A stretch of DNA of 23,153 nt from Paracoccaceae bacterium (GTDB taxonomy: Bacteria; Pseudomonadota; Alphaproteobacteria; Rhodobacterales; Rhodobacteraceae): assembly GCA_003512825.1 (NCBI GenBank), contig DOOI01000037.1:23806-46958 (forward strand). Reading direction: 5' to 3'. The stretch's first letter is position 1; each line of letters starts with the position of its first letter. Below, one piece after another: positions 23,150-23,153 of the stretch. Position numbers and translations under genes: made by a program. The notes under the pieces are model-generated. The model had not been told where the DNA came from and did not search any database. It saw nothing but the letters and a program-made list of their open reading frames with translations.

Positions 23150-23153
23150 TGGC

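Noticed and set aside
23149..23153. Start of soxD as a feature
   Set aside because: Only the ATG overlapping the soxB stop is visible; too little sequence to support a gene call.

Overview
The window looks like chromosome of an alphaproteobacterium of the Rhodobacterales (roseobacter/Rhodobacter type). I infer this from the moderately high GC, the many short genes with 4-base ATGA overlaps, and family content typical of that order: heterotetrameric sarcosine oxidase, CcmI, a PleD-like cyclase beside DUF3572, DUF1289, DUF983, and an ECF sigma module with a membrane metal-sensor-like protein. No rRNA, tRNA, CRISPR array, insertion sequence, integrase or phage gene was seen. Coding density is very high; the longest gene-free stretches are about 200 bases (15527-15740, 21700-21904, 10229-10424).

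Layout. 1-2736: the 3' end of an ornithine/lysine-type decarboxylase gene and a lone molybdopterin-binding subunit of the xanthine dehydrogenase/CoxL form II type, closed by a strong terminator. 2836-4409: a DUF2235 hydrolase-like protein convergent with a PaaI-type thioesterase. 4467-6333: metF divergent from a MetR-like LysR regulator (C1/methionine block). 6321-9119: an XRE regulator divergent from a membrane fatty-acid desaturase and a DMT/EamA transporter, with a palindrome touching the regulator start. 9082-10228: NUDIX hydrolase and DUF983 protein on the minus strand. 10425-12434: a periplasmic EF-hand protein, an ECF sigma factor, a small single-pass protein (probable anti-sigma) and a CnrX-like periplasmic metal-sensor protein. 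12448-14264: a PleD-like diguanylate cyclase with degenerate receiver domains, divergent from DUF3572. 14268-16559: MarR regulator, HAD phosphatase, TauE/SafE permease. 16709-19647: two tandem RTX-repeat paralogs with N-terminal membrane segments, followed by a phytanoyl-CoA-dioxygenase-like gene. 19710-21699: ccmI-ruvX-DUF1289, a minus-strand operon joined by 4-base overlaps. 21905-23149: sarcosine oxidase beta subunit, whose operon continues past the right edge.

How the genes work together. Most blocks are independent housekeeping or regulatory units. The strongest candidates for an under-described system are (i) the EF-hand/ECF-sigma/anti-sigma/metal-sensor cluster, which reads like an envelope cation-sensing circuit, and (ii) the tandem RTX pair, which shares a C-terminal module outside the repeats, has a membrane segment where a type I secretion substrate would have none, and sits behind two inverted repeats. 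Functions for both are inferred from family and context only.
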